From Deltaproteobacteria bacterium (GTDB lineage: Bacteria; Desulfobacterota; Syntrophia; Syntrophales; UBA5619), in assembly GCA_021372695.1 (NCBI GenBank), contig JAJFTY010000071.1, positions 1 through 52,568 on the forward strand: a stretch of DNA of 52,568 bases. The letters run 5' to 3'. Numbering within the stretch: the first letter of the stretch is position 1; every line of letters starts with the position of its first letter. Both the position numbers and the translations under genes were made by a program. Positions 42,741 through 51,201 of the stretch are shown one piece after another. Below the pieces are notes generated by a model. That model had not been told where the DNA came from, did no database searches, and worked only from the letters and a program-made list of their open reading frames with translations.

Positions 42741-42770
42741 GATGGACGGGGGCGACGGCCCCCGTCCATC
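42741..42770. terminator. Perfect hairpin between convergent TctC and GalB-like genes
   Basis: GATGGACGGGGGC (42741-42753) and GCCCCCGTCCATC (42758-42770) are perfect complements around a GACG loop. It lies between two converging stop codons, 44 and 33 bases away, so it can end transcripts from both sides. There is no T-run on either side. Confidence 0.75.
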
Positions 42771-42803
42771 GACCTGATGAAATCGGTGATCCGAGTCCGC
42801 GCT

Positions 42804-43532
42804 CTATTGCATGTCGCCGGTCACCAGCGGGAAGACACGCTGGTAAGCTTCGGCATACCGGATATCTTTCATCCCGGAGTTGCGTGCCGCCTGAACACCG
42901 CGATTCAATGCCACCCTGGTGTAGTATTCCCACAGATATTCCTGCGCAGCCATGGTTTCAAAGGCTTTTCGCTTCCTATCCCATACCGGCGTAACGTCCA
43001 GCAGCACGTCCGGTTTCCAGCCGCATTGCTCGGGCTGGTGCGGTTCGAACAGGAAAACGGGCGGAGCTCCGAGGACGGCAACGCCCGGCTTGTGTCCGTG
43101 CGCCTGGGCGATGATTCTGGCTTCCTGGGCGATCCGCGCCGCCTGCGGATGATCGAAATTGTAAGGGTCTGCCAGGGAGTGGGTGAGAACGATCCGGGGC
43201 TGCAATGAGCGGTAGATATCGACCAGGCGGTCCATGTGCGCCGGAGTGAAGTTCAACGGATAATCGCCGCAATCGAAAAACTCCACATCGCCCCCCAGGA
43301 TCGCGGCGGCGTTCTGCGCCTCCCTTTCGCGCAAAGCCTTCGCTTTTTCCACGGTCATGCCCTTTTCTCTCCAGAGCCTGGCCGATTCACCCCTCTCCCC
43401 GAAAGAGAGGCAGACGATCTTCACCTGCCATCCCCGGCTTGCATAAAGGGCAATGGCGCCGCCTGCCCGCCACACGAAATCGCCCGAATGGGCGCTCACC
43501 ACGAGAATGTTCTCCGTCTGATTTTCCGCCAT
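42804..43532 (-). CDS. PIG-L family protein, probable 4-oxalomesaconate hydratase (GalB-like)
   Basis: The 242-residue protein has a PIG-L/LmbE fold. Its sequence follows GalB of Pseudomonas putida closely as I recall it: VVSAHSGDFVWRAGGAIALY, LSFGERGESARLW, THSLADPYNFDHPQAA, and FEPHQPEQCGWKPDVLLD. The DPYNFDH and AHSGD segments supply the metal site. GalB hydrates 4-oxalomesaconate in gallate/protocatechuate catabolism. The ATG at 43530-43532 has AGGAGG six bases upstream. It converges on the first TTT transporter operon. No other gallate-pathway gene is seen, so the real substrate may be a related keto-acid. Confidence 0.8.
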   Translation of the reverse strand: MAENQTENILVVSAHSGDFVWRAGGAIALYASRGWQVKIVCLSFGERGESARLWREKGMTVEKAKALREREAQNAAAILGGDVEFFDCGDYPLNFTPAHMDRLVDIYRSLQPRIVLTHSLADPYNFDHPQAARIAQEARIIAQAHGHKPGVAVLGAPPVFLFEPHQPEQCGWKPDVLLDVTPVWDRKRKAFETMAAQEYLWEYYTRVALNRGVQAARNSGMKDIRYAEAYQRVFPLVTGDMQ

Positions 43533-43648
43533 CATCGTCCTCCTGAGTCCATGACGCAAAAAAGGCGATTTTCCATCATAAATAATTGGTTAGTTACAAC
43601 ACCCCCTCGGATGACGGTCGGTATTATGACAGAAAAAGTTCGGTCAGG

Positions 43649-43670
43649 ACAGTCACATTTTAGCTGCGAC
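43649..43670 (+). repeat. Left copy of a 22-bp flanking repeat
   Basis: The stretch matches 50706-50727 in 17 of 22 positions, with the exact shared core ACATTTTAG. It lies ahead of the second TTT/sugar operon, and its partner lies just behind it, in the same orientation. It resembles the end repeats of IS21-type elements as I recall them, but no transposase is present. Confidence 0.4.
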
Positions 43671-43679
43671 AGATATCCC

Positions 43680-43708
43680 TTGACATCCCCCAAAAAATGG
43701 GCTCAATA
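43680..43708 (+). promoter_or_regulatory. sigma-70 promoter of the isomerase/second TTT operon
   Basis: TTGACA (43680-43685) and TCAATA (43703-43708, shifted form CAATAT) are 17 bases apart, about 95 bases before the ATG at 43808. The gap is AT-richer than its surroundings. Confidence 0.55.
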
Positions 43709-43807
43709 TACCCCGCCGTCGAAAAGCAATGCTTTATGAATCATCAATTCATGAGGTCACTTGGAGTTTGATTTGCAGACGCTGAACGGGTTTGGCGGGA
43801 AATTTTC

Positions 43808-44641
43808 ATGAAATACGCCGTGTGCAACGAACTCTTCGGCGCTATTCCTCTGCGCGAAGCCGCGGTCATAACGGCTGACCATGGCTTTCATGGCCTGGAA
43901 CTGTCGCCGTTCACCATTTTCGGCGATTTTTCGTCCGGCGCGATCAGTCAAGGCGTTAAGGAAGCCAGACGCTCCCTGGCGGAAACCGGCCTCGAGTTCG
44001 CCGGCCTGCATTGGCTGCTCGTCAAGCCGGAAGGCTTGCGCATCGCCACCCCGGACAGCGCAATTCGGCGGGGGTCCTGGGACCATCTGCGTCGCCTTAT
44101 CGACGCGGCGGCCGAACTGGGCGGTGGCAACCTGATACTCGGTTCACCCAAGCAACGCCGTTCCGAGCCTGGTCAAACCAGAGAGCAGGCGATGAGTATC
44201 CTGAGAGACGAACTGGCTGCCATCGCCCCTTACGCGGCGGAGCGCCATTCGGCTATTCTCCTGGAAGCCCTTTCCTCGGATCAGACCGACGTTGTAAATC
44301 TCATGGAAGAAGCCGAAGCCATTGTGAAGGGCATTGGCAGCCCTGGCGTGGGCGGAATGCTGGATTTTCATAACTGTACGGACGAGACGATGCCTTTTGA
44401 AGATCTGGTTGAACGATATTTTCATTCGATCTGCCACGTGCACCTGAACGACCGCGACGGAAATCACCCCAGGCCGGGTGACCATACTTATCTTCCGGCC
44501 TTCCTCAAACTGCGCGACCTGGGATACGATCGCTGGGTTTCCCTCGAGATATTCACCACTCCCGCGGACCCGTCGGCGGTTCTTGGTGAGACCATAGCAT
44601 ACATTAAGGAGATCGAAAAACTGATGGAAGGCAGTTCCTGA
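43808..44641 (+). CDS. Sugar phosphate isomerase/epimerase (AP endonuclease 2-like TIM barrel)
   Basis: The 277-residue protein has a xylose-isomerase-like TIM barrel. It begins MKYAVCNELFGAIPLREAAV, and FHGLELSPF supplies the first acidic strand. LLEALSSDQTD, MLDFHNCTDE, CHVHLNDRDGNH and WVSLEIFTTP carry the Glu/Asp/His metal ligands of the family. Such enzymes isomerise or epimerise keto-sugars. It is the first gene of the operon and is followed by TctC of the second transporter after about 120 bases. The substrate is unknown. Confidence 0.85.
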   Translation: MKYAVCNELFGAIPLREAAVITADHGFHGLELSPFTIFGDFSSGAISQGVKEARRSLAETGLEFAGLHWLLVKPEGLRIATPDSAIRRGSWDHLRRLIDAAAELGGGNLILGSPKQRRSEPGQTREQAMSILRDELAAIAPYAAERHSAILLEALSSDQTDVVNLMEEAEAIVKGIGSPGVGGMLDFHNCTDETMPFEDLVERYFHSICHVHLNDRDGNHPRPGDHTYLPAFLKLRDLGYDRWVSLEIFTTPADPSAVLGETIAYIKEIEKLMEGSS

Positions 44642-44764
44642 AATCGCCCCGCCGCTCTGGCGATGCCGGTTGCCACGGCAGGGAGCGACGAATTCCGCCT
44701 GCGGCATCAGTGCCGCGGGGTTATGTGCTCTTTAATGATCGATCTTTTTTACGAGGAGGCAGAC

Positions 44765-45775
44765 ATGAAAGGTGCAAAAGTACTGTTGGCGGCTATCATC
44801 GCAATATCGACCCTGATCGTGTTGGCCGGAAATGTTGCGGCCCAGGAAAAATGGAAACCGACGAAGACCATTTCGGTCATCGTGCCGTGGCCTGCCGGAG
44901 GCGCGTCGGACACCGTGGCGCGCGTGACCGCCGGCGTCATGGAGCAGTCCATGGGTCAGCGTATGGTCATCGTGAACACGCCGGGTGGCGCAGGCGCCAT
45001 CGGCACCAAGGAAGTCTGGGACAAGCCGCATGACGGCTATACGCTGACCGCCAATGCGACCGTCAGCGTCGGCAGCTACGCTATACTCGGCAAGATGGAG
45101 CAGACGCACCGCGACTGGATCTACTACCTGCCGATCTTCACGCCCAACGTCATCTGCGTGAAGGGTGATTCGCCGATCAAGTCGGTCGACAATCTGGTCG
45201 CGGCGATGAAGGCCAAGCCCGGCGCAATGGTCCTCTCTTCAGCCGGTGTCGGCAGTTCGGGCTATTTCGCATCGGAGCTCTTCAAGGCAGCCGCCGGCGT
45301 CACTTTCCGGCACGTTCCCTATCCCGGCGGCGTTCCCGCGGTGATGGCCGTCGCCTCCGGCGAAGCGGAAGTCGTCATGCAACTGTCGGTGGAAGTCGCT
45401 GAACTCCTGAGAGGCGGCAAGCTGCGGGCCCTCGCGGTAACGTCGAAGGTACCGCTGGCCATCGACGGTTACGGCGAGATTCCTCCGGTGCAGAAGTTCG
45501 TTCCGTCGTACCCGGACTACGGCTCATACTTTGGCCTGATGGCGCCGGCCGACCTGCCCAAGAATGTCGTCGCCGCCTATGATGAGGCATTTGTGAAGGC
45601 CGCCGCGTCGCAGGCGATCAAGGACTACGCCAAGACCAAGGGCGCCATGCCGATCGCCATCTACGGCAAGGAGGCAAAAGATCTCACAGAGCGCCTGGCC
45701 CGCAGGGAAGCCTGGATCCTGTTTGACTCGGGCACCGCTGCCAAGTCACCCAACGATTTCAAGATCGCCAGGTAA
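44765..45775 (+). CDS. tctC: TTT transporter binding protein TctC (system 2)
   Basis: The 336-residue protein has a signal peptide ending near NVAAQEK. The Bug/TctC start KTISVIVPWPAGGASDTVAR is followed by NTPGGAGAIGTKEVWDKPHD. It lacks close similarity to the system 1 binding protein beyond the family motifs, so the ligands probably differ. GAGGAGG lies upstream of the ATG at 44765. TctB starts six bases after its stop. Neighbouring sugar genes suggest a sugar acid as ligand; this is inference. Confidence 0.92.
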   Translation: MKGAKVLLAAIIAISTLIVLAGNVAAQEKWKPTKTISVIVPWPAGGASDTVARVTAGVMEQSMGQRMVIVNTPGGAGAIGTKEVWDKPHDGYTLTANATVSVGSYAILGKMEQTHRDWIYYLPIFTPNVICVKGDSPIKSVDNLVAAMKAKPGAMVLSSAGVGSSGYFASELFKAAAGVTFRHVPYPGGVPAVMAVASGEAEVVMQLSVEVAELLRGGKLRALAVTSKVPLAIDGYGEIPPVQKFVPSYPDYGSYFGLMAPADLPKNVVAAYDEAFVKAAASQAIKDYAKTKGAMPIAIYGKEAKDLTERLARREAWILFDSGTAAKSPNDFKIAR

Positions 45776-45781
45776 CTGGGA

Positions 45782-46330
45782 ATGTCTACGAAAACTGCGC
45801 AGGCGGAAGAGGGATCGATCCCTCTTCCGCCGGACGCCGGGGGGGGAAAGCGTCGGCCGCGCCGGGAATTTTTCGGCGCGCTTTTCCTGATGGCCATCAG
45901 CGCCGCCTTCATTGTCGAGGCGCTGCGCATGCCGTTCAAGGACCCTTCCTGGGAATGGTACACGTCGCCGAACATTTTCCCCTTGAGCATGGCGGTCTGC
46001 CTTGGCACCTGCGCCCTGTTTGTCGCCTGTCGCGGGCTCATCGGCTGGCTGGCAAACAAGGAGGCCATTGGCCCCCTGCGGTTGGTGGAAGGCGGCAGGG
46101 AATGGGGCATGGGGCGATTCCTCGCCGGCGCGACCATGATCGCGGTCTTAATCTTCCTTTTGGGCAAGATCAATTTCTACATCTTGGCCCCGTCCACGAT
46201 CATGGTTTTTGGCGTCGTTTTCAGGAGCCACCCGTTGGCGAAAGCCTTGAAGTCGTCCTTGATTGCGTCGGCCTTCATCCTCGCTTTTCTGTACATCATC
46301 AGCAGGATTTTCGGGATCGTTTTCCCATGA
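45782..46330 (+). CDS. tctB: TTT transporter small membrane subunit TctB (system 2)
   Basis: The 182-residue protein has a 28-residue polar N-terminal extension and four hydrophobic segments, including FFGALFLMAISAAFIVEALR and the YTSPNIFPLSMAVCLGTCAL region that matches the TctB loop. It lies six bases after TctC and 13 before TctA, in an operon order TctC-TctB-TctA that differs from system 1. Confidence 0.85.
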   Translation: MSTKTAQAEEGSIPLPPDAGGGKRRPRREFFGALFLMAISAAFIVEALRMPFKDPSWEWYTSPNIFPLSMAVCLGTCALFVACRGLIGWLANKEAIGPLRLVEGGREWGMGRFLAGATMIAVLIFLLGKINFYILAPSTIMVFGVVFRSHPLAKALKSSLIASAFILAFLYIISRIFGIVFP

Positions 46331-46343
46331 CCGGGAAAAAATA

Positions 46344-47870
46344 ATGGATATTACTAGTATTTTCATTGGAATGTGGAAACTGTTGCTCGATCCGATGACG
46401 ATCATCTATATCCTCATCGGAGGGCAAGCCGGTATCATTTTTGGCATGATGCCCGGACTGACAACGACGACGGCGCTCAGCCTGCTGACCGGCCTGACCT
46501 TTTCGCTGGCCCCGGACAAAGCCATAGCGGTCATTTTGGCGGCCTATGTGGGTTCGGTTACCGGCGGCAGCCGTTCAGCCATCCTGGTCAACATTCCCGG
46601 GACGCCGGCGCAGGCCGCTGTTTGCCTCGACGGTTATCCCCTGGCTCAGCAAGGCAAGGCCGCCCAGGCTATCGGCTTGTCGGTGACCGCATCCACCATC
46701 GGCACCCTCCTGGGTTTCATCTGTCTGGCGCTTTTCACCCCGCTGATTGGTACTGCGGCCCTGAGCTTCGGCACCTATGAATTTTTCTGGCTCGCCGTTT
46801 TCGGCGTGGTCATCGCCGGCAGCCTTTGCGCGCCCAAAGACCCCGTCAAGGGATGGATTGCCGGGTTTCTCGGCCTGGTGCTGATGACCGTTGGTGACGA
46901 CAGCATCCACGCGATCGATCGTTTCACTTTCAACATGAGCGCCCTTGGAGGAGGGTTCGCCCTCATCCCGGTGCTCATTGGCGCCTACGGCATTCCCGAG
47001 GTGCTCGATTCGGTCCGCAAGAAAAGCCATATCACCGTACAATCGGAAGTGGGCCGCATCGTGCCGAGATTCGGCGAACTGCTCCGACATAAATGGCTTA
47101 TCCTGCGTTCAGCGCTGATCGGCATCGTCATCGGCATCATTCCCGGCGTCGGCAGCGACACGGCTTCATGGCTCTCCTACTTTACCGCGAAGGAAAACAG
47201 CAAGCATCCGGAGCTGTTTGGAAAGGGCTCGATCGAGGGCTTCATCGCCGCCGAAACCGGCGACAACGCCTGCATCGGCGGCGATATCATTCCGACGCTG
47301 ACGCTGGCCGTCCCCGGCAGCGCACCGGCCGCCGTTCTCCTGGCCGCGATGACCATACACAACCTTAGGCCCGGGCCGCTGCTGGTGGCCGAGCAACCCG
47401 AAGTGGTGGGACAGATTATCGCCATCTCGATGGTCTCGACCATGGCCGTTTTCGCATTGAGCCTCATGTGGACCCGGCAGATGGTCAAAATCCTGCTGAT
47501 ACCCCGGTATGTTCTCATGCCGGCTATTTTCATCATCTGCGTGACAGGCGCTTACGCACTTTCCGGGCGGATTTTCGATATTTACGTCATGTTCGCCTTT
47601 GGCCTGCTCGGTGTTCTGCTCAATGAGCTCGACTATCCGGTGGCCCCGCTGGTCCTCGGCTTCATTCTCGGGCCCATGGCCGAAGACAACTTCAGACGCG
47701 GTCTGATGATCACCGCCGGAGATCCTTCGCCATTTTTCACCCGGCCCATATCACTGATCCTGTTTCTCATGCTGGTGGTTTCGGTTCTCTGGTCAACCAG
47801 TCCGGGACGATGGATAGGCAAGCGCATCATGGCGCTTTGGCCGAAGAAGAAAAACCCGGCAAGGCGATAA
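46344..47870 (+). CDS. tctA: TTT transporter large membrane subunit TctA (system 2)
   Basis: The 508-residue polytopic protein has the TctA motifs IFGMMPGLTTTTALSLLTGL, GGSRSAILVNIPGTPAQAAV, and a second-half repeat GIVIGIIPGVGSDTASWLSY. It ends with the common basic tail. The ATG at 46344 has only a weak GGGAA upstream and may be translated by coupling to TctB, which stops 13 bases earlier. In-frame codons up to 46263 lie in TctB. Confidence 0.93.
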   Translation: MDITSIFIGMWKLLLDPMTIIYILIGGQAGIIFGMMPGLTTTTALSLLTGLTFSLAPDKAIAVILAAYVGSVTGGSRSAILVNIPGTPAQAAVCLDGYPLAQQGKAAQAIGLSVTASTIGTLLGFICLALFTPLIGTAALSFGTYEFFWLAVFGVVIAGSLCAPKDPVKGWIAGFLGLVLMTVGDDSIHAIDRFTFNMSALGGGFALIPVLIGAYGIPEVLDSVRKKSHITVQSEVGRIVPRFGELLRHKWLILRSALIGIVIGIIPGVGSDTASWLSYFTAKENSKHPELFGKGSIEGFIAAETGDNACIGGDIIPTLTLAVPGSAPAAVLLAAMTIHNLRPGPLLVAEQPEVVGQIIAISMVSTMAVFALSLMWTRQMVKILLIPRYVLMPAIFIICVTGAYALSGRIFDIYVMFAFGLLGVLLNELDYPVAPLVLGFILGPMAEDNFRRGLMITAGDPSPFFTRPISLILFLMLVVSVLWSTSPGRWIGKRIMALWPKKKNPARR

Positions 47871-47882
47871 GGAAGGGAAGAT

Positions 47883-48941
47883 ATGAACAGCGAGAAAGTT
47901 AGAGTAAGGTTCGGAATCATCGGGGCGGGAATGATCGCGGCATTTCATGCCGAAGCGATCAAGTCCGTGGAAAATGCCGAACTCAAGGCCGTGTACGACA
48001 GCGATCCTGCGCGCGCAAGGGACTTTGCGGCTAAGCAGGGTATCGCGGCGTACACCAGTTTTGAAGAGTTTCTGACCAAGGCGCCTATCGATGCGGTGAC
48101 CGTCGCGACCCCAACCGGCCTGCATGGGGCCGTCGCCATCCCGGCCGCGCGCGCCGGCAAGCATGTGCTTTGCGAGAAGCCACTGGACACGACGCCGGAA
48201 AAATCACAGTCAATCATAGATGCCTGTCGTGAAAACAAGGTCATCCTGTCGCCCGTTTTTCAGTACCGCTTCGGCGTCGGCGCCATGACGATCAAGAGCG
48301 CCATCGACGCGGGCAGGTTTGGACGTATCCTCTTTGTCAGCGGCAAGATCAAATGGTGGCGCAGCCAGGAATATTACGACTCCGGGGCGTGGCGGGGCAC
48401 CTGGGAGCTCGACGGCGGCGGTTGCCTGATGAACCAGTCCATCCATACCATCGATTTGATGCTTCACTTCGGCGGCGAACCGGCTGAGGTGTTCGGCTAC
48501 ACGGCGACGCGGACGCATCAGGGGATAGAGGTCGAAGACAATGCCTGCGCCGTGGTCCGTTTCAAGAGCGGCGCCATGGGCGTCATCGAATCGAGCACCT
48601 CCTGCGCACCAGGCCTGCCTTTGCGGATTGAAGTCTCCGGCGAGCGAGGAACGGCGACCATTCAGGGAGACAACATCGCGGAATGGCGGTTTGCCGACGT
48701 CGATCCGGGTGACGCGGGGATTCTGGCCAACATCAAGGGGCAAAGCCTCGGGGACGGTGCCAGCGATCCCAAGGGAATAAGCGTCGAGGGGCACCGGCGT
48801 CAGATCGAGGACCTGACCCGGGCCATCATTCATTCATCCAGGCCGGCCATCGACGGCTCCCAGGCCAAAATCCCGGTCGAACTCATTTGCGGGATCTATG
48901 AATCGATGAAAACCGGCCGGCCATACATTTTCAAGGGGTAG
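47883..48941 (+). CDS. Gfo/Idh/MocA family dehydrogenase
   Basis: The 352-residue protein has an N-terminal Rossmann fold (FGIIGAGMIAAFHAEAIKS), then VATPTGLHGAVAI and HVLCEKPLDTT with the EKP lysine. A C-terminal domain follows with GGGCLMNQSIHTIDLMLHFGG, whose aspartate and histidine are the family's catalytic pair. These enzymes oxidise sugars, sugar acids or inositols with NAD(P). It starts 12 bases after TctA and is followed by an isomerase after four bases, so all are one operon. The substrate is unknown. Confidence 0.93.
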   Translation: MNSEKVRVRFGIIGAGMIAAFHAEAIKSVENAELKAVYDSDPARARDFAAKQGIAAYTSFEEFLTKAPIDAVTVATPTGLHGAVAIPAARAGKHVLCEKPLDTTPEKSQSIIDACRENKVILSPVFQYRFGVGAMTIKSAIDAGRFGRILFVSGKIKWWRSQEYYDSGAWRGTWELDGGGCLMNQSIHTIDLMLHFGGEPAEVFGYTATRTHQGIEVEDNACAVVRFKSGAMGVIESSTSCAPGLPLRIEVSGERGTATIQGDNIAEWRFADVDPGDAGILANIKGQSLGDGASDPKGISVEGHRRQIEDLTRAIIHSSRPAIDGSQAKIPVELICGIYESMKTGRPYIFKG

Positions 48942-48945
48942 AGGA

Positions 48946-49875
48946 ATGTACTTGAGCGGTTTCGCCGATGAGGCGGCCGACGGTGTTGACGGGCAGATCG
49001 AAGTTACCCAGGCACTCGGATGGTCTTTCATTGAAGCCAGAAGCATCGACGGCGTCAATATTCACGACCTTTCCGATCAGGCTTTCGATGAAGTTCGACG
49101 TAAGCTCGAAGTTGCCGGGGTCCGCGTCAGTTGTTTCGGTTCGACTATAGCCAACTGGAGTAAGAGCGTCGACGAACCTTTTGCGGAAACCCTTGCTGCC
49201 GTGGATAGGGCGATCAAGCGGATGAAGATCCTTGACGTTTCCCTGATCCGGGTCATGAGCTATGCGATCTTGCGAGACGGGGCGGGCCGGGCCCTGGCGG
49301 ATCAGCAGAAGGAGGAACGATTCCGTCGCCTGCGCGAAATATGCTCGCGATTCCTTGACGCGGGGATCACGCCGGTGCATGAAAACTGCTTCAATTACGG
49401 CGGCATGAGCTGGGAACATACGCTCGAACTGCTCGCGGCAGTCCCCGGTCTCAGGCTTGTTTACGATACCGGCAACCCCTGTTTGACGCCGGACTTCCGC
49501 AAGCCCTTCCCCTGTCCCAACCAGGACGCTCGGGAGTCCTATGACAAGCTACGCGAGCATATCGTTTACGTGCACATCAAGGACGGTGTCCGCGACCCCG
49601 CCACGGGGGAAGAACGGTATTTTTTCCCGGACGAGGGCGTCTGTGACGTTGCGGCGATCGTGAGCGACCTGGTCGCATCCGGCTATGACGGCGGCTTCAG
49701 CATCGAACCGCACATGGCCGTGGTCTTCCATGACGCCAGAGTTACCTGTTCGGAACGGACGCGTTTTGACAACTATCTGGAGTATGGCCGCCGTTTTGAA
49801 AGGATGCTGGCCGAGGCACTCCGGCGAGCCGGAAGAGATGGGTCGGCGTCCCGACTTCAAAAAGGCATACGATGA
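48946..49875 (+). CDS. Sugar phosphate isomerase/epimerase (TIM barrel)
   Basis: The 309-residue xylose-isomerase-like protein has YLSGFADEAADGVDGQIEV and WSFIEARSIDGVNIHDLSD at the N-terminus. PVHENCFNYGG, LVYDTGNPC and YVHIKDGV follow, and FSIEPHMAVVF supplies the last metal ligands. It follows the dehydrogenase by four bases and overlaps the deaminase start by four, so translation is coupled. Its partner isomerase at 43808 is only distantly similar. A joint path of oxidation followed by isomerisation of an imported sugar acid is likely but inferred. Confidence 0.9.
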   Translation: MYLSGFADEAADGVDGQIEVTQALGWSFIEARSIDGVNIHDLSDQAFDEVRRKLEVAGVRVSCFGSTIANWSKSVDEPFAETLAAVDRAIKRMKILDVSLIRVMSYAILRDGAGRALADQQKEERFRRLREICSRFLDAGITPVHENCFNYGGMSWEHTLELLAAVPGLRLVYDTGNPCLTPDFRKPFPCPNQDARESYDKLREHIVYVHIKDGVRDPATGEERYFFPDEGVCDVAAIVSDLVASGYDGGFSIEPHMAVVFHDARVTCSERTRFDNYLEYGRRFERMLAEALRRAGRDGSASRLQKGIR

Positions 49876-50657
49876 ATAAAGTCATTCGTATTGAAACTGT
49901 CGATCGTCTCAAGGTGGAAGTCCATCCGACGCGCGCCGCGATGGGTTCCGCCGCTGCATCCGCCTGCCGCCGCCGAATTCTTGAAGTGCTCACCCGCCGT
50001 GCTTCGTGCCGGATGATATTCGCCGCCGCTCCTTCCCAGAACGAAATGCTGGCGGGGCTGCGCGCTGCGTCGGATACTCCCTGGGAGCGGATCGAGGCTT
50101 TTCACATGGACGAATATCTCGGTCTTCCCGCCCAGGCGCCCCAGAGGTTCTCCAATTTTTTGCGCCAGACGCTCTTCGATCTGGTTCCATTGAAAGCTGT
50201 GCATCTCCTGGATACGGGAGGGCTGCCGATTGCCGATGAAATGAAGAGATACGCTTCTTTGCTCAATGCGGCACCCATCGACCTGGTCTGTCTCGGCGTG
50301 GGAGAAAACGGCCATATCGCCTTCAACGACCCGCCGGTCGCTGATTTCGACGATCCTTTTCTGGTCAAGGAAGTCGTGCTTGATGAAGTATGCCGACTGC
50401 AACAGGTCAATGACGGGGCGTTTGCCAGCCTCGAAGCTGTTCCCCAAAGGGCGATCACTCTGACCGTGCCTGCCCTGATGAGGGGCGAGTCGCTTTTTTG
50501 CGTGGTCCCCGGTCCAAGGAAAGCCATGGCGGTAAAGACCATGCTGACCGGCCTGGTTGATGAATCGTGCCCGGCGAGCGTTCTGCGGAGGCATCCGGAT
50601 TGCACTCTTTATCTGGACGCCGAATCGGCGTCGATGTGGCTGGAAACTTTGACCTAA
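49872..50657 (+). CDS. nagB: Glucosamine-6-phosphate deaminase-like protein (NagB family)
   Basis: The 261-residue protein has the NagB signatures FHMDEYLGLP (the aspartate of the active site) and CLGVGENGHIAFNDPP, followed by EVVLDEVCRLQQVNDGAF and AITLTVPALM. NagB turns glucosamine-6-phosphate into fructose-6-phosphate and ammonia; this sub-branch commonly sits in gene sets with Gfo/Idh dehydrogenases and isomerases. Its start overlaps the isomerase stop (ATGA). It is the last gene of the operon; no clear terminator follows. Confidence 0.88.
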   Translation: MNKVIRIETVDRLKVEVHPTRAAMGSAAASACRRRILEVLTRRASCRMIFAAAPSQNEMLAGLRAASDTPWERIEAFHMDEYLGLPAQAPQRFSNFLRQTLFDLVPLKAVHLLDTGGLPIADEMKRYASLLNAAPIDLVCLGVGENGHIAFNDPPVADFDDPFLVKEVVLDEVCRLQQVNDGAFASLEAVPQRAITLTVPALMRGESLFCVVPGPRKAMAVKTMLTGLVDESCPASVLRRHPDCTLYLDAESASMWLETLT

Positions 50658-50705
50658 GGCTCTTGCTGTTGCGCAGAATGCTGACGCGGATCAGTTACAG
50701 GCCGA

Positions 50706-50727
50706 ACGGTTACATTTTAGTTGCAGC
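50706..50727 (+). repeat. Right copy of the 22-bp flanking repeat
   Basis: This is the direct-orientation partner of 43649-43670 (17 of 22 bases, core ACATTTTAG), about 50 bases after the deaminase stop. Between them lies exactly the second TTT/sugar operon with its promoter. Right of this point the GC content falls. Confidence 0.4.
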
Positions 50728-50862
50728 GAGTGAAAACCAAGAAAGCGGGTTACACCGCTGAAGGCTGTAACATGTTGATTATACTTGGTGCGGAGGTCTC
50801 CATCACATTAACGCCACATCTATCAGACATCATAGTAAATTCATTTATAGCGTTATTATAGA

Positions 50863-50903
50863 TACCCCAATAACTACCCCCAATTTATAAAAGTATATAC
50901 CCC
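50863..50903. repeat. Three TACCCC iterons in an AT-rich stretch
   Basis: TACCCC occurs at 50863-50868, 50875-50880 and 50898-50903 in otherwise AT-rich sequence, directly beyond the 3' end of the AlpA gene. They could be sites for an excisionase or a replication protein of the element. The 247-base gap from 50658 to 50904 holds nothing else visible apart from the 22-bp repeat. Confidence 0.3.
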
Positions 50904-50904
50904 T

Positions 50905-51138
50905 TTATGCAAGTCGTTTTTCTGCCCCTGAAGCCACAAAAGAATCACACAAAGCGTCAATATCAGCCCGCAACCAAGCACTTGTTCTTGGGGATAGCTT
51001 AACAGGTTTTGGAAATCTCCCTTCCTTGATGCCCTTCCACCATGTGGACTTTGACACGGGAAAGATTTCCAGGACTTGCGGCAGTCTAAGGAAACCCCGT
51101 TTTTGACCAGCCTCACCCTCGTTGCTCTGCATCACCAT
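50905..51138 (-). CDS. AlpA-family regulator/excisionase
   Basis: The 77-residue protein has the AlpA helix-turn-helix: FLRLPQVLEIFPVSKSTWWKGIKEGRFPKPVKLSPRTSAWLRADIDAL region, with the typical W-x-G-I-K-x-G-x-F-P-K-P order. AlpA proteins activate the integrase or act as excisionases of P4-like and other integrated elements. The ATG at 51138 has GGTGG upstream. It follows the small zinc-ribbon gene in the same direction. Low GC marks it as part of acquired DNA. Confidence 0.87.
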   Translation of the reverse strand: MVMQSNEGEAGQKRGFLRLPQVLEIFPVSKSTWWKGIKEGRFPKPVKLSPRTSAWLRADIDALCDSFVASGAEKRLA

Positions 51139-51201
51139 CTCACCACCAAGTGCATTAACTTGTTGCTTTTTTCCATCAATCCGAAAGACGTTGCATTCTG
51201 C

